Positions 23,661 to 30,951 of a stretch of DNA of 31,679 nt are shown piece by piece; position 1 is the first letter of the stretch, and each line of letters begins with the position of its first letter. The stretch lies in the NCBI GenBank assembly GCA_025964455.1, contig JAOPYU010000335.1, forward strand, positions 1-31,679, written 5' to 3'. Made by a program: the position numbers and the translations under genes. This stretch comes from Thermoleophilia bacterium (GTDB taxonomy: Bacteria > Actinomycetota > Thermoleophilia > Gaiellales > SKUG01). A model generated the notes under the pieces. It did no database searches. It was not told the DNA's origin and saw only the letters and a program-made list of their open reading frames with translations.

Positions 23661-24710
23661 TCAGTCGTCGGTGTCGAGCAGGCGCAGGCGAAGCGTGTCG
23701 CGCGACCCGCCGGATGCCTGCACCATGAGCGCGTCGATGCGCTCGGTCGCCTCGTCCAGCACCGCCGCGTCCTCGACGTGGATGGCCAGCTCGGCGGTGG
23801 TGCCGTGGTAGGCCTGCACGAACACGTCGAGCACGCCCGGCAGCGACTCGAGCTCGCGCACGAGGCCCGAGAGCTGTGCGTAGTCGCGCACGTGGAGGAC
23901 GGTCGCGACGTGGCGCAGGTCACGGAGGGCGGCGGCCGCGAGGGAGTCGCAGTCCTCGTCCGCGCCCTCGAGCGGATCGCTCGTCGGCTCGTCGAGGGGC
24001 GCTTCCAGTGGATCCTCGAGCCGACCGGGCGCTGACTCGGCGCTCGCGGGCTCCGGGTCCGGCAGGCGGTCGAGCGCGCGGTCGAGGTCGTCCATGGCGT
24101 CATGCAGGCCACTCGCCAGCCGCGCCCGAACCGCTGTCAGCCGCTCGATCGATGTGCGCAGCGGGACCAGCTCACCCTCGAGCCGCGCACGCGTTCGGGA
24201 ACCTTCGGCGCGTGCTTCGGCAACGATCGCCGTCGCCGTGCGCCCTGCCTCGTCCACCAGCGACCGTGCCTGCTCGGCGGCGCGCCGCACGCGCTCGTCG
24301 GCTTCCTGCTCCACGCGCTCGGACAGCTCGTCCAGCTCCCGCTGCCGGGCTCGAAAGGTGTCAAGCGCGCGGTCGGCGACCGTGAGGCGCACGGCCAGCT
24401 GCTCGGAGCGGTGTCGCTCGTCGAGCACGAGCTCATGCAGCGCCTCCGCGTGCGCGAGCACCTCGCGGCGCCGGACCCCGAACAGCCGTCGCTTGAGCGC
24501 GAGCTCCGGCCATGCGGGCTCGCCGCCTGGTACGCGCAGTGCCCGCAGCTCCGCTTCACGCGCGGCCTCCAGCTGCCGGCAGCGCGCCTGGCTCGCCTCG
24601 AGCTCGTCGCGCATGGCGTCCAGTGCCCGTCGCTGCGCTGCGATCGCATGGTCGACGCGCGCGGGTTCGTACCCGAAGAGCGAGCGACGCTGGAAGGGAC
24701 CGGAGGACAT
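23661..24710 (-). CDS. DivIVA-like coiled-coil protein with a C-terminal alpha/beta domain
   Basis: 349 residues from ATG 24710 (an earlier ATG at 24779 would add 23 residues). The N-terminus has a DivIVA-like block (RRSLFGYEPARVDHAIAAQ), a second similar turn (KRRLFGVRRREVLAH) and then a long Arg/Glu/Ala-rich coiled coil to about residue 200. An acidic linker follows (EDPLEAPLDEPTSDPLEGADE in outline), then ~90 residues predicted alpha/beta (LRDLRHVATVLHVRDYAQLS, LPGVLDVFVQAYHGTTAELA), resembling a ferredoxin-like or ACT-type fold. DivIVA-family proteins mark poles or septa; the terminal domain would be an added sensor or oligomerisation unit. Function is inferred only from architecture. Confidence 0.65.
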   Translation of the reverse strand: MSSGPFQRRSLFGYEPARVDHAIAAQRRALDAMRDELEASQARCRQLEAAREAELRALRVPGGEPAWPELALKRRLFGVRRREVLAHAEALHELVLDERHRSEQLAVRLTVADRALDTFRARQRELDELSERVEQEADERVRRAAEQARSLVDEAGRTATAIVAEARAEGSRTRARLEGELVPLRTSIERLTAVRARLASGLHDAMDDLDRALDRLPDPEPASAESAPGRLEDPLEAPLDEPTSDPLEGADEDCDSLAAAALRDLRHVATVLHVRDYAQLSGLVRELESLPGVLDVFVQAYHGTTAELAIHVEDAAVLDEATERIDALMVQASGGSRDTLRLRLLDTDD

Positions 24711-24832
24711 GGACCCGCCAGTATTGGCTGTCCACCGGATGCTTCCTTCCCGGAACGGACGCGGCGCCGCACCCGACATGCAGGTGGACGGGACCGCGAT
24801 CGGGCGCGGTGCTGCGGGACAGGGTGGATGAG

Positions 24833-25384
24833 ATGCAGGTTGCTTCGATGGTCGGCGCCGCTGCAGGCGTGGCAGGCGTGGGGCTCGCGATCGGGCTCCA
24901 TGTCGCAGGACGTGACGAGCCGGCCAAGGCCGAGGATGCCGCGCGCCTCGAGTGGGACACGTGGAAGTCCAAGCTGGACGCCGAGTTCCCCGATCGCACG
25001 CTCGGCACCGCCGCCGATGAGGAGCGCTTCGAGCGGTTCCTCGCAGCCAACCCCGCCCCGAAGTGGATCCGTGTCGAGCACGAGGGCCTGCGCCAGATCA
25101 GCATCGACCCGTTCGATCCGACACCTGTTTCGTCCGGCATCGGTGGCATCGGCGTGGCCGCGGCCGTGGGCGTCGGCCTGCTCGCCGGATTCGGTGGCGC
25201 CGCGCTCCGCTACAGCAGGGGAGCTTCACAGGCCATGCAGTCGCTCGGAGCCGCCGGTCAGGTAGGTGGCGCCGCCCTCGGGCTCGCGTCTATCGGCGGA
25301 ATGTTCCTCCAGCCGAAGGCGGATTCGCTCGTGCGGGAGATCGAGGCGAGCGAGTGGCACACGCCGAGCAAGTGGTACCACTGA
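24833..25384 (+). CDS. Membrane protein of unknown function, Gly/Ala-rich
   Basis: 183 residues from ATG 24833, with GGGTGG a few nt upstream. Residues 5-25 are a Gly/Ala hydrophobic span (MVGAAAGVAGVGLAIGLHVAG in outline). A soluble charged stretch (about 30-95, with EWDTWKSKLDAEFPDRTLG and FERFLAANPAPKWIRV) precedes two more Gly-rich hydrophobic spans (GIGVAAAVGVGLLAGFGGAAL, AAGQVGGAALGLASIGGMFL). Glycine-zipper-like spacing is conspicuous. No family was recognised. It is divergent from the DivIVA-like gene (122 bp between starts) and followed by the Hsp20 control region. Confidence 0.55.
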   Translation: MQVASMVGAAAGVAGVGLAIGLHVAGRDEPAKAEDAARLEWDTWKSKLDAEFPDRTLGTAADEERFERFLAANPAPKWIRVEHEGLRQISIDPFDPTPVSSGIGGIGVAAAVGVGLLAGFGGAALRYSRGASQAMQSLGAAGQVGGAALGLASIGGMFLQPKADSLVREIEASEWHTPSKWYH

Positions 25385-25391
25385 ACACATC

Positions 25392-25417
25392 TTGGCACTC
25401 ACGGTAGAGAGTGCCAG
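25392..25417. promoter_or_regulatory. CIRCE-like heat-shock operator
   Basis: TTGGCACTC (25392-25400), an 8-nt spacer and GAGTGCCAG (25409-25417). The arms match the HrcA-binding CIRCE element (GCACTC/GAGTGC core, usual spacer 9 nt) except for the spacer length. It lies just upstream of the Hsp20 promoter. Confidence 0.6.
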
Positions 25418-25425
25418 ATTCGGGC

Positions 25426-25515
25426 TTGATCCCTGCTCGGGCCGCGCTAGGATCCATGACGTGAGAGTGACCTGCTCTCGTGGTTGATGACCTTGTTGTT
25501 GACTATGGAAGGAGG
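25426..25515 (+). promoter_or_regulatory. Promoter and leader of the Hsp20 gene
   Basis: TTGATC (25426-25431), 16-nt spacer, TAGGAT (25448-25453), then a ~60-nt leader containing a weak GAGAG/CTCTC hairpin and ending in a strong ribosome site GGAAGGAGG (25507-25515). Confidence 0.5.
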
Positions 25516-25521
25516 CCGCAG

Positions 25522-26064
25522 ATGGCCATCGTGCAGTGGGATCCAACTCGGGATCTGTCCCTGCTCCAGGGCGACATGAATCGCCTGTTCGGTCGGTTCC
25601 TGGGCGAAGCTCAGGGGAGTGCTGGCGGAGCCCAGCGGTGGGTGCCGGCCATGGACGTCACCGAAGCCGACGACCACTTCGTGCTGCATGCAGACCTGCC
25701 CGGAATGGACCCGGACGACGTGACGATCGAGGTCCAGGAGCGCACGCTGCGCATCGCGGGTGAGCGCTGCGTGGGGCGTCGCCTCGACAGCTCGGGCGGG
25801 AGCGCGCGGCTCGAGCGGGCATTCGGTCGCTTCGAGCGGCAGCTGACGCTCCCTGCCGGCGTCGACGCCGACGGGATCCAGGCATCGTTCGACCGAGGCG
25901 TGCTCGAGCTGCGCATCCCCAAGCCCGTCGCAGCGACACCGCGTCGCATCCAGATTGGTACCCCGTCTGCCACGACGAGCGACGATGAGCACGCAGTCGA
26001 AGCGGCCGAGTCGGATCGGCCCGCGAAGCGATCGATCAAGGATCGGGTGCTCGCCAACGCGTGA
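25522..26064 (+). CDS. Hsp20/alpha-crystallin family small heat-shock protein
   Basis: 180 residues. A short N-terminal region has DPTRDLSLLQGDMNRLF, the actinobacterial/plant-type start. The alpha-crystallin domain covers about 40-134 (WVPAMDVTEADDHFVLHADLPGM in outline), including the conserved GVLEL strand near 126-130 and the IPK end. A polar acidic and Lys-rich tail follows. It is an ATP-independent holdase that binds unfolding proteins in the cytoplasm. The ATG at 25522 has a near-perfect ribosome site. A CIRCE-like operator and a sigma70 promoter lie upstream, so heat induction through HrcA is likely. A strong hairpin follows the stop. Confidence 0.93.
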   Translation: MAIVQWDPTRDLSLLQGDMNRLFGRFLGEAQGSAGGAQRWVPAMDVTEADDHFVLHADLPGMDPDDVTIEVQERTLRIAGERCVGRRLDSSGGSARLERAFGRFERQLTLPAGVDADGIQASFDRGVLELRIPKPVAATPRRIQIGTPSATTSDDEHAVEAAESDRPAKRSIKDRVLANA

Positions 26065-26101
26065 CCGCTTGATCAGCTCGCGGAATCCGGGGGCCACTCG
26101 T

Positions 26102-26120
26102 GCGCGGGATCGTCCCGCGC
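26102..26120 (+). terminator. Perfect hairpin after the Hsp20 gene
   Basis: GCGCGGGA-TCG-TCCCGCGC: 8-bp stem, 3-nt loop, 37 nt after the stop. No T tract. Confidence 0.6.
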
Positions 26121-26138
26121 CGGGTTGCCCCCGAGCCG

Positions 26139-26165
26139 TTCACCGCGCTCGCGAGCCGGTAGGAT
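26139..26165 (+). promoter_or_regulatory. Promoter of the tRNA-Arg gene
   Basis: TTCACC (26139-26144) and TAGGAT (26160-26165), 15-nt spacer, about 27 nt before the mature tRNA 5' end. Confidence 0.4.
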
Positions 26166-26192
26166 CGGCGTGGGGTCGGCGTGATCCCGCGC

Positions 26193-26264
26193 ACCCCTGT
26201 AGCTCAGTGGATAGAGCACCTCTCTCCTAAAGAGGTGGCGCAGGTTCGATTCCTGCCAGGGGTA
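26193..26264 (+). tRNA. tRNA-Arg (anticodon CCU)
   Basis: A 72-nt cloverleaf: acceptor arms ACCCCTG (26193-26199) and CAGGGGT (26257-26263), discriminator A26264, D arm GCTC/GAGC, anticodon stem CCTCT/AGAGG with loop CTCCTAA giving anticodon CCT (reads AGG), and T arm GCAGG-TTCGATT-CCTGC. No CCA is encoded. A promoter lies upstream. No integrase or duplicated 3' end was seen nearby, so there is no sign that it serves as an attachment site. Confidence 0.95.
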
Positions 26265-26289
26265 TCTCGCAGCCGTGCGGCTCGGGCGA

Positions 26290-27765
26290 CTACTCGTCGT
26301 CCTCGTCATCGTCGTCGTCATCATCGTCGTCGTCCTCGTCCTCGTCGTCGGGACCCGCGACGCGCACGAGGTTGGAGTTCTCGGCGTAGGACGTCTGGCC
26401 GTTGCTGCCGATCACGAGGCAGCCGATCTTGGTGCCCGCATCGCTCGCCTTGACGCGGTACACGCGCCTGCCGCTGCTGCCCGGCACGCGCTCCCAGACC
26501 TCGTCAGCCTGGAAGAACGCGAGCGACGCGACCTCCGGATCGGTGTGCTCGCGCACCCAGCGGTATGTGAATGTCACCGGGCCGGCGCCGGTCCAGCGAC
26601 CGGGCGCGCACGACAGCACCTCGCCGGGGATGCCGAAGCCGGTCGCGACCGGCGGCTTCACGAGCGTGACGGGCTTGCGGGGGTCGCTTGAGAGGAAGCT
26701 GCGCATCGCCGCGACGCGCGTGTAGACGCCGAAGGTGTCGCGCGTCGCGCAGCCAGTGCCGAAGCTGACGATGCCCACCAGGCGCAGCGCTCCGCCGGTG
26801 GCGGCAACAAGCGGACCGCCGCTGTCGCCGTAGCACGCGTCGACGCCATTGGTCTGCAGGTTGTCGTCGTTCAGGTCGTGCGTATCGAGCGTGCCGGCGC
26901 AGAGCATGGTCGCGGGATCGAAGTCGCGGCCGTAGCCGACGCCGGCGCCCGGGCCGCCCTCATCGCACACGGTGTCGGAGACGATCGGCAGCGCTGCCTC
27001 GGCCAAGCCGTTCGCGAGGCTTCGCGAGGACGCGCCGCGCGGCGACTTGCCGAGCGCGTTGTAGGCAGGTCGCGGGCGGGGCTTGGAGGGTCGCAGCAGC
27101 GGCTTGTGCTGTGCGCCGGTGAAGGCGAACGAGTCGTTGGGCAGGAAGCGGTACCCCCAGCCGGCGACCCACGGACCCGATGCAGCGCCGGCCGAGGTAC
27201 CGAGTCCGTTGCCCCAGATCGAGTCCTCGCCCTCCTGCACCGGCAGGATCGTGGTGACCCCGGCGGTAGGCTTCGGTGCGCGCGCGAGCTCGACGAGTGC
27301 CACGTCGAACTGGCTGGTGATCGGGTCGTAGCGCGGGTGGATGAGCACGTTGGCGACGTCGATGCGGTCGCCGTTGCGGATGCTCAGCACCCGTCGCCCG
27401 CCGACGGCCTGGAAGCCCGTGGCCTTCACGGCCTTGGCGTTGTTGAAGCGACGGAATCGCCCGTTGTCGTCGAGGATCAGCAGCTTGTAGGGGTCCGCGA
27501 CGCAGTGCGCGGCGGTCGCGACGAGCTGCGGCGCGATGAAGGTGCCGCCACAGAAGTGACCCTTGCGCGTGTCGGACTCCTGACGCGCGACGAGCGTGGC
27601 GATCGAGGTCCAGCGGGCGGCATACCCCGCGGCGTCGACGCTCGTGCCGTTGATGACGCGCCCGGTCGCAGCCCCGGCGCTTGCGCTCCCCGCGAGGGAT
27701 GCCACGAGGGCGGCGGCGAGGACGATGATGGCGGCGATGGCAGGGCGATGCTGGTTGTGCGGCAC
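26290..27765 (-). CDS. Secreted trypsin-like serine protease with Ig-like domain and poly-Asp tail
   Basis: 491 residues from GTG 27765. Signal peptide (AIAAIIVLAAALVASLAGSASA in outline) then a zymogen-type junction R-VING at about 36-40. S1 catalytic triad: H87 (TAAHC), D154 (FDVALV), S315 (GDSGGP). D309, six residues before the Ser (DACYGDSGGP), is the trypsin specificity residue, so cleavage after Arg/Lys is expected. An Arg/Pro/Lys-rich insert (about 223-245) interrupts the second barrel. After about 365 comes a bacterial Ig-like domain (GEVLSCAPGRWTGAG, TYRWVRE, YRVKASDAGTKIGC), a type frequent in Thermoleophilia. The last ~20 residues are almost all Asp/Glu. The acidic tail is encoded by a GTC/ATC trinucleotide tract. 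Secreted, probably Sec-dependent. Confidence 0.88.
   Translation of the reverse strand: MPHNQHRPAIAAIIVLAAALVASLAGSASAGAATGRVINGTSVDAAGYAARWTSIATLVARQESDTRKGHFCGGTFIAPQLVATAAHCVADPYKLLILDDNGRFRRFNNAKAVKATGFQAVGGRRVLSIRNGDRIDVANVLIHPRYDPITSQFDVALVELARAPKPTAGVTTILPVQEGEDSIWGNGLGTSAGAASGPWVAGWGYRFLPNDSFAFTGAQHKPLLRPSKPRPRPAYNALGKSPRGASSRSLANGLAEAALPIVSDTVCDEGGPGAGVGYGRDFDPATMLCAGTLDTHDLNDDNLQTNGVDACYGDSGGPLVAATGGALRLVGIVSFGTGCATRDTFGVYTRVAAMRSFLSSDPRKPVTLVKPPVATGFGIPGEVLSCAPGRWTGAGPVTFTYRWVREHTDPEVASLAFFQADEVWERVPGSSGRRVYRVKASDAGTKIGCLVIGSNGQTSYAENSNLVRVAGPDDEDEDDDDDDDDDDEDDE
26293..26350. repeat. Trinucleotide (GTC/ATC) tract encoding a poly-Asp tail
   Basis: About 19 consecutive near-identical triplets on the plus strand correspond to GAC/GAT/GAG codons of the protease C-terminus. 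Slippage could change tail length. Confidence 0.75.
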
Positions 27766-27821
27766 GGATGGCTCCGGTTCGGGCGGGTGACGTGGATGGT
27801 GGTGGTGGAGCGGGATCTGGA

Positions 27822-28256
27822 CTAGTCGCCGAGGCGATTGGCGAGCTCGACGAGGTTGCCGTCGGGGTCACGCACGTAGACGCTCAGGAGCGTGCCGGTG
27901 GCGCCGGTTCGTTCGACCGGGCCCTGTTCGACCGCGACGCCGCGGTCCTCCAGGACCCGCAGCACGCCCTCGACGGGCATCCGCGTGATCAGGCACAGGT
28001 CGGCGCTGCCGGGCGTTGCCGCAGCTGCGCCGGGCTCGATGGCGCTCCCCGCGGGGTGCAGGTTCAGCTTCTGGTCGCCGAAGTGCAGCGCGAGGCGACC
28101 CTCGCCGAAGCGCTCCTCGCGCATTCCGAGCACGTCGACGTAGAAGCCGAGCGTCGCGTCGATGTCGGCCACGGTGAGCACGAGGTGGTCGAGCGAATCG
28201 ATGGCGAGGCGGGCACCGATGGAGGTGCCGGCATCGGTGGTCCCGAGAGCAGTCAT
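27822..28256 (-). CDS. VOC-family (glyoxalase/dioxygenase fold) protein
   Basis: 144 residues, one VOC module of two beta-alpha-beta-beta-beta units. First metal-ligand position H in LDHLVLTVADIDATLGFYVDVLGM; further conserved DPDGNLVEL near the C-terminus supplies the Glu ligand, and KLNLHP holds a His. Similar proteins act as lyases, dioxygenases or antibiotic-binding proteins, so the substrate is unknown. ATG 28256 is preceded by AGGAG. It is divergent from the HxlR regulator with 70 bp between starts, and that regulator is the likely controller. It follows the protease gene's start by 56 nt on the same strand. Confidence 0.85.
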   Translation of the reverse strand: MTALGTTDAGTSIGARLAIDSLDHLVLTVADIDATLGFYVDVLGMREERFGEGRLALHFGDQKLNLHPAGSAIEPGAAAATPGSADLCLITRMPVEGVLRVLEDRGVAVEQGPVERTGATGTLLSVYVRDPDGNLVELANRLGD

Positions 28257-28313
28257 CGCCCGCTCCTACCCCGGCCCCGCGCAGTGCCAACCTGTGACGT
28301 CCGATCGCGGGAT

Positions 28314-28319
28314 TATCGT
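28314..28319 (+). promoter_or_regulatory. -10 box TATCGT of a leaderless HxlR-regulator transcript
   Basis: TATCGT ends 7 nt before ATG 28327, with no ribosome site between. Confidence 0.4.
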
Positions 28320-28326
28320 TGCGCCC

Positions 28327-28812
28327 ATGGTGACCCTCCCCGCACCCGCCGCTGGCGTCCCGCTCGTCGACCCGGCCCCCGCGCCGGCAGCCGATGCACG
28401 TCGTGGCTTCGCCGAGCTGCCGCTCGCCAAGGCGCTGTCGCTCGTCGGGGACCGCTGGTCGCTCGCCGTCGTCGCACAGCTCACCGAAGGCGCGCAGCGC
28501 TTCAACGACCTGGCCGATGCGCTCAAGCCGATCGCACGCACCGTGCTGAGCGAGCGCCTGCGACGCCTCGAGGATGCGGGCATCATCACCAAGCGCCAGT
28601 ACTCCGACGCCCCCGTGCGCTGGAACTACCGGCTCAGCGTGAGCGGCTCCGAGCTCGCTCGCGTCGCCGGCGTGCTCGCCGACTGGGGCTCACGCCACCT
28701 CGGCGACGGCCTGCCCGCCCTGACGCACGAGGAGTGCGGCACCGGCGTGATGGTCGCATGGCACTGCGCCGACTGCGGCCCAGTGCCCCCCAAGGCCGTC
28801 GTCACCCGCTAG
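28327..28812 (+). CDS. HxlR-family winged-helix transcriptional regulator
   Basis: 161 residues. After a Pro/Ala-rich N-terminus the HxlR winged helix runs about 33-125: KALSLVGDRWSLAVVAQL, FNDLADALKPIARTVLSERL (recognition helix region) and RRLEDAGIITKRQY with the wing. The C-terminus carries a CADCG element after WHC, which could be a small metal site or a redox pair, as in some HxlR members that sense aldehydes or quinones. It acts as a dimer on DNA. Divergence from the VOC gene suggests that it controls that gene. The start is set by the -10 at 28314. It converges on the kinase gene at 28924, with a palindromic element between them. Confidence 0.88.
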   Translation: MVTLPAPAAGVPLVDPAPAPAADARRGFAELPLAKALSLVGDRWSLAVVAQLTEGAQRFNDLADALKPIARTVLSERLRRLEDAGIITKRQYSDAPVRWNYRLSVSGSELARVAGVLADWGSRHLGDGLPALTHEECGTGVMVAWHCADCGPVPPKAVVTR

Positions 28813-28814
28813 CC

Positions 28815-28953
28815 GTCAGCGGCCCATCCCGGGCGGCTCGAGCGGTTCCGCATGTCCGCGTCGCCTCGCAATTTTCTGTCGTACAACAACACAATTGTGC
28901 GAGGCGACTGGTGATGCCGATGGTCAGCGGCCCATGCCGGGCGGCTCGAGCGG
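28815..28953. repeat. 31-bp direct repeat flanking the second palindromic element
   Basis: The sequence from GTCAGCGGCCCAT to GAGCGG occurs at 28815-28845 and at 28923-28953 with one mismatch. The right copy is the 3' end of the kinase gene (including its stop); the left copy is a non-coding duplicate. Each copy is 14 nt from the palindrome at 28860-28908. Confidence 0.8.
28860..28908. repeat. 49-bp palindromic intergenic element, copy 2
   Basis: Arms GTCGCCTCGC-AATT (28860-28873) and AATTGT-GCGAGGCGAC (28893-28908), pairing with a 2-nt bulge. The loop contains GTACAAC, as does copy 1. Compared in reverse orientation it matches the element at 18937-18985, with a 3-nt gap in the centre and a 2-nt insertion in one arm. 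It lies between convergent genes. Confidence 0.7.
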
Positions 28954-29964
28954 CAGCAGCAGCTCGAACTCCGCACCGTCGGCGCGGTCCACGCAGCGCA
29001 GGTTGCCGCCGAGTGCCCATGCCAGCTCGCGTCCGATTGCCAGGCCCAGGCCGAGCCCGCCCTCGCGCTTGGTGCCGACGAACGGCTCGAAGATCCGCTC
29101 CTGCTGCGCCGCAGGGATGGGGTCGCCGTCGTTGACGACGGCCAGTCGCACCTGCCCGCCGATGCGCTGACCGCTCACGCGCACCTCGCTCGCGGCGTAG
29201 CGCAGCCCGTTCCCGACGAGGTTGCGGAGGATCTGCAGGATCCGCTGGCCGTCGCTGTGGATCATCACGTGCTCGAAGTCGCCCTCGACCTCGATGTGCG
29301 CGCCCACCTTGGTGGTCGTCCCGCCGTCGAAGATCGCGAGCAGGTGTTCGCCAAGCTCATCCACCCACACCGTTTCGGTGACCGTCGTGAATTTGTTGCT
29401 GCGCAGGCGGGCGAGGTCGACGATGTCCTCGATGAGCCGCTCCAGGCGGACAGCCTCACGCCGGATCACGCCGAGCGACTGCGTGCGCATCTCCGCGTCG
29501 TCGGCGAAGTCCTCGATCGCCTGCGCGTGCCCGGTGATCGCCGTGAGCGGCGTGCGCAGCTCGTGCGAGATGCTCATCAGGAATCGGCGGTCCGTGGCAT
29601 CGATCTCACGCAGTCGCAGCGCAAGGGTGCTCATCCCGCCCGCGATCTCCGCGAGCTCGCCGGAGACGGGCACCTGTGCGAAGGCCTCGTCGGGGTGACG
29701 CCCCTGCGTGACTTCACGGCTGGCGCGGACGAGTCCTGACAGCGGGGTCAGTGCGCGATGCACGAGCGCGACGCCCACCAGGACGAGCAACACCATGCTC
29801 GTCGCCGCGCCGATCAGCACGGCCGCGCGGGTCTGCGATGCGAGCGTCTCCTCGTTCCCCGCGAGCCCCAGCGCCGCCGCTGCGCCCACACCGGCGCCGA
29901 GCAGCACGAGCACAGCTGCGAGCAGGCCCAGGCGGCCTCGGAGGGACGTGGTCACGACCCGCAC
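28924..29964 (-). CDS. Sensor histidine kinase (HAMP type), partner of the OmpR-type regulator
   Basis: 346 residues from GTG 29964. TM1 (LGLLAAVLVLLGAGVGAAAALG), a very short outer loop of ~15 residues, TM2 (AVLIGAATSMVLLVLVGVALV), then HAMP (RALTPLSGLVRASREVTQG), HisKA with H134 (SISHELRTPLTAITGH) and HATPase_c (ILRNLVGNGLRYA, NDGDPI, GGLGLGLAI). The tiny periplasmic part means that the signal is probably sensed in the membrane or through a partner. The gene follows the response regulator by 22 nt, so they form one operon. The 3' end of the gene is duplicated at 28815-28845. Confidence 0.92.
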   Translation of the reverse strand: MRVVTTSLRGRLGLLAAVLVLLGAGVGAAAALGLAGNEETLASQTRAAVLIGAATSMVLLVLVGVALVHRALTPLSGLVRASREVTQGRHPDEAFAQVPVSGELAEIAGGMSTLALRLREIDATDRRFLMSISHELRTPLTAITGHAQAIEDFADDAEMRTQSLGVIRREAVRLERLIEDIVDLARLRSNKFTTVTETVWVDELGEHLLAIFDGGTTTKVGAHIEVEGDFEHVMIHSDGQRILQILRNLVGNGLRYAASEVRVSGQRIGGQVRLAVVNDGDPIPAAQQERIFEPFVGTKREGGLGLGLAIGRELAWALGGNLRCVDRADGAEFELLLPLEPPGMGR

Positions 29965-29986
29965 GTCCTCTCGCTCGCCGGCAGCA

Positions 29987-30679
<693 letters not shown>

Positions 30680-30696
30680 GCGGTGCTCCTACGGGG

Positions 30697-30715
30697 TGCG
30701 TGCGGGGGGCACGCA
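30697..30715 (-). promoter_or_regulatory. Leader hairpin close to the response-regulator ribosome site
   Basis: TGCGTGC/GCACGCA with a 5-nt loop, 17 nt upstream of the start codon and next to the AGGAG. A second stem AGGCGC/GCGCCT lies directly upstream. Both could modulate translation. Confidence 0.3.
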
Positions 30716-30788
30716 GGCGCAGACGCCCCAAAACGCGCCTGCACAGGAGTTGTGCCCCTGCGGCTACGCGAGCGAAACGTGCGGAAGC

Positions 30789-30849
30789 GGTCCCCTCCAG
30801 GTGGCTGAACCCACCTATCCGGCATTCCTGCGCCGGGGGGTGGGCGACC
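30789..30849. other. Possible structured RNA in the 272-bp gap before the response regulator
   Basis: Two adjacent hairpins, AGGTGG/CCACCT (30799-30816) and CCGG/CCGG (30819-30836), are enclosed by GGT/ACC and CCCC/GGGG pairs (30789-30795 with 30837-30849), giving a possible three-way junction on either strand. No known riboswitch signature was recognised. In such GC-rich sequence this could be chance. Confidence 0.2.
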
Positions 30850-30893
30850 ACTGGCTCACCTCCTGCTACTCCGGGGCGCGCCTCGCGGTTCAC

Positions 30894-30936
30894 GCTGGCG
30901 CGAATTGTTTCCTCCCAGGACACATAGCGCGCCAGC
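30894..30936 (-). terminator. 43-bp near-palindrome after the membrane-protein gene
   Basis: Outer arms GCTGGCGCG (30894-30902) and CGCGCCAGC (30928-30936); inner arms TGTTTCCT (30906-30913) and AGGACACA (30917-30924) with one mismatch and a CCC centre. It lies 15 nt beyond the stop of the 30952 gene. Confidence 0.55.
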
Positions 30937-30951
30937 CGTGCCGGGCAGCGG

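Noticed and set aside
26193..26290. tRNA-Arg as the integration site of a mobile element
   Set aside because: No integrase, no duplicated tRNA 3' end and no change in composition next to it.
28874..28892. The palindromic elements as remnants of an insertion sequence
   Set aside because: No transposase fragment or coding remnant lies between or beside the arms; the loop is only about 20 nt.
30680..30951. Cobalamin, SAM, c-di-GMP or c-di-AMP riboswitch before the OmpR-type regulator
   Set aside because: The conserved core sequences of these classes were looked for by eye on both strands and are absent.
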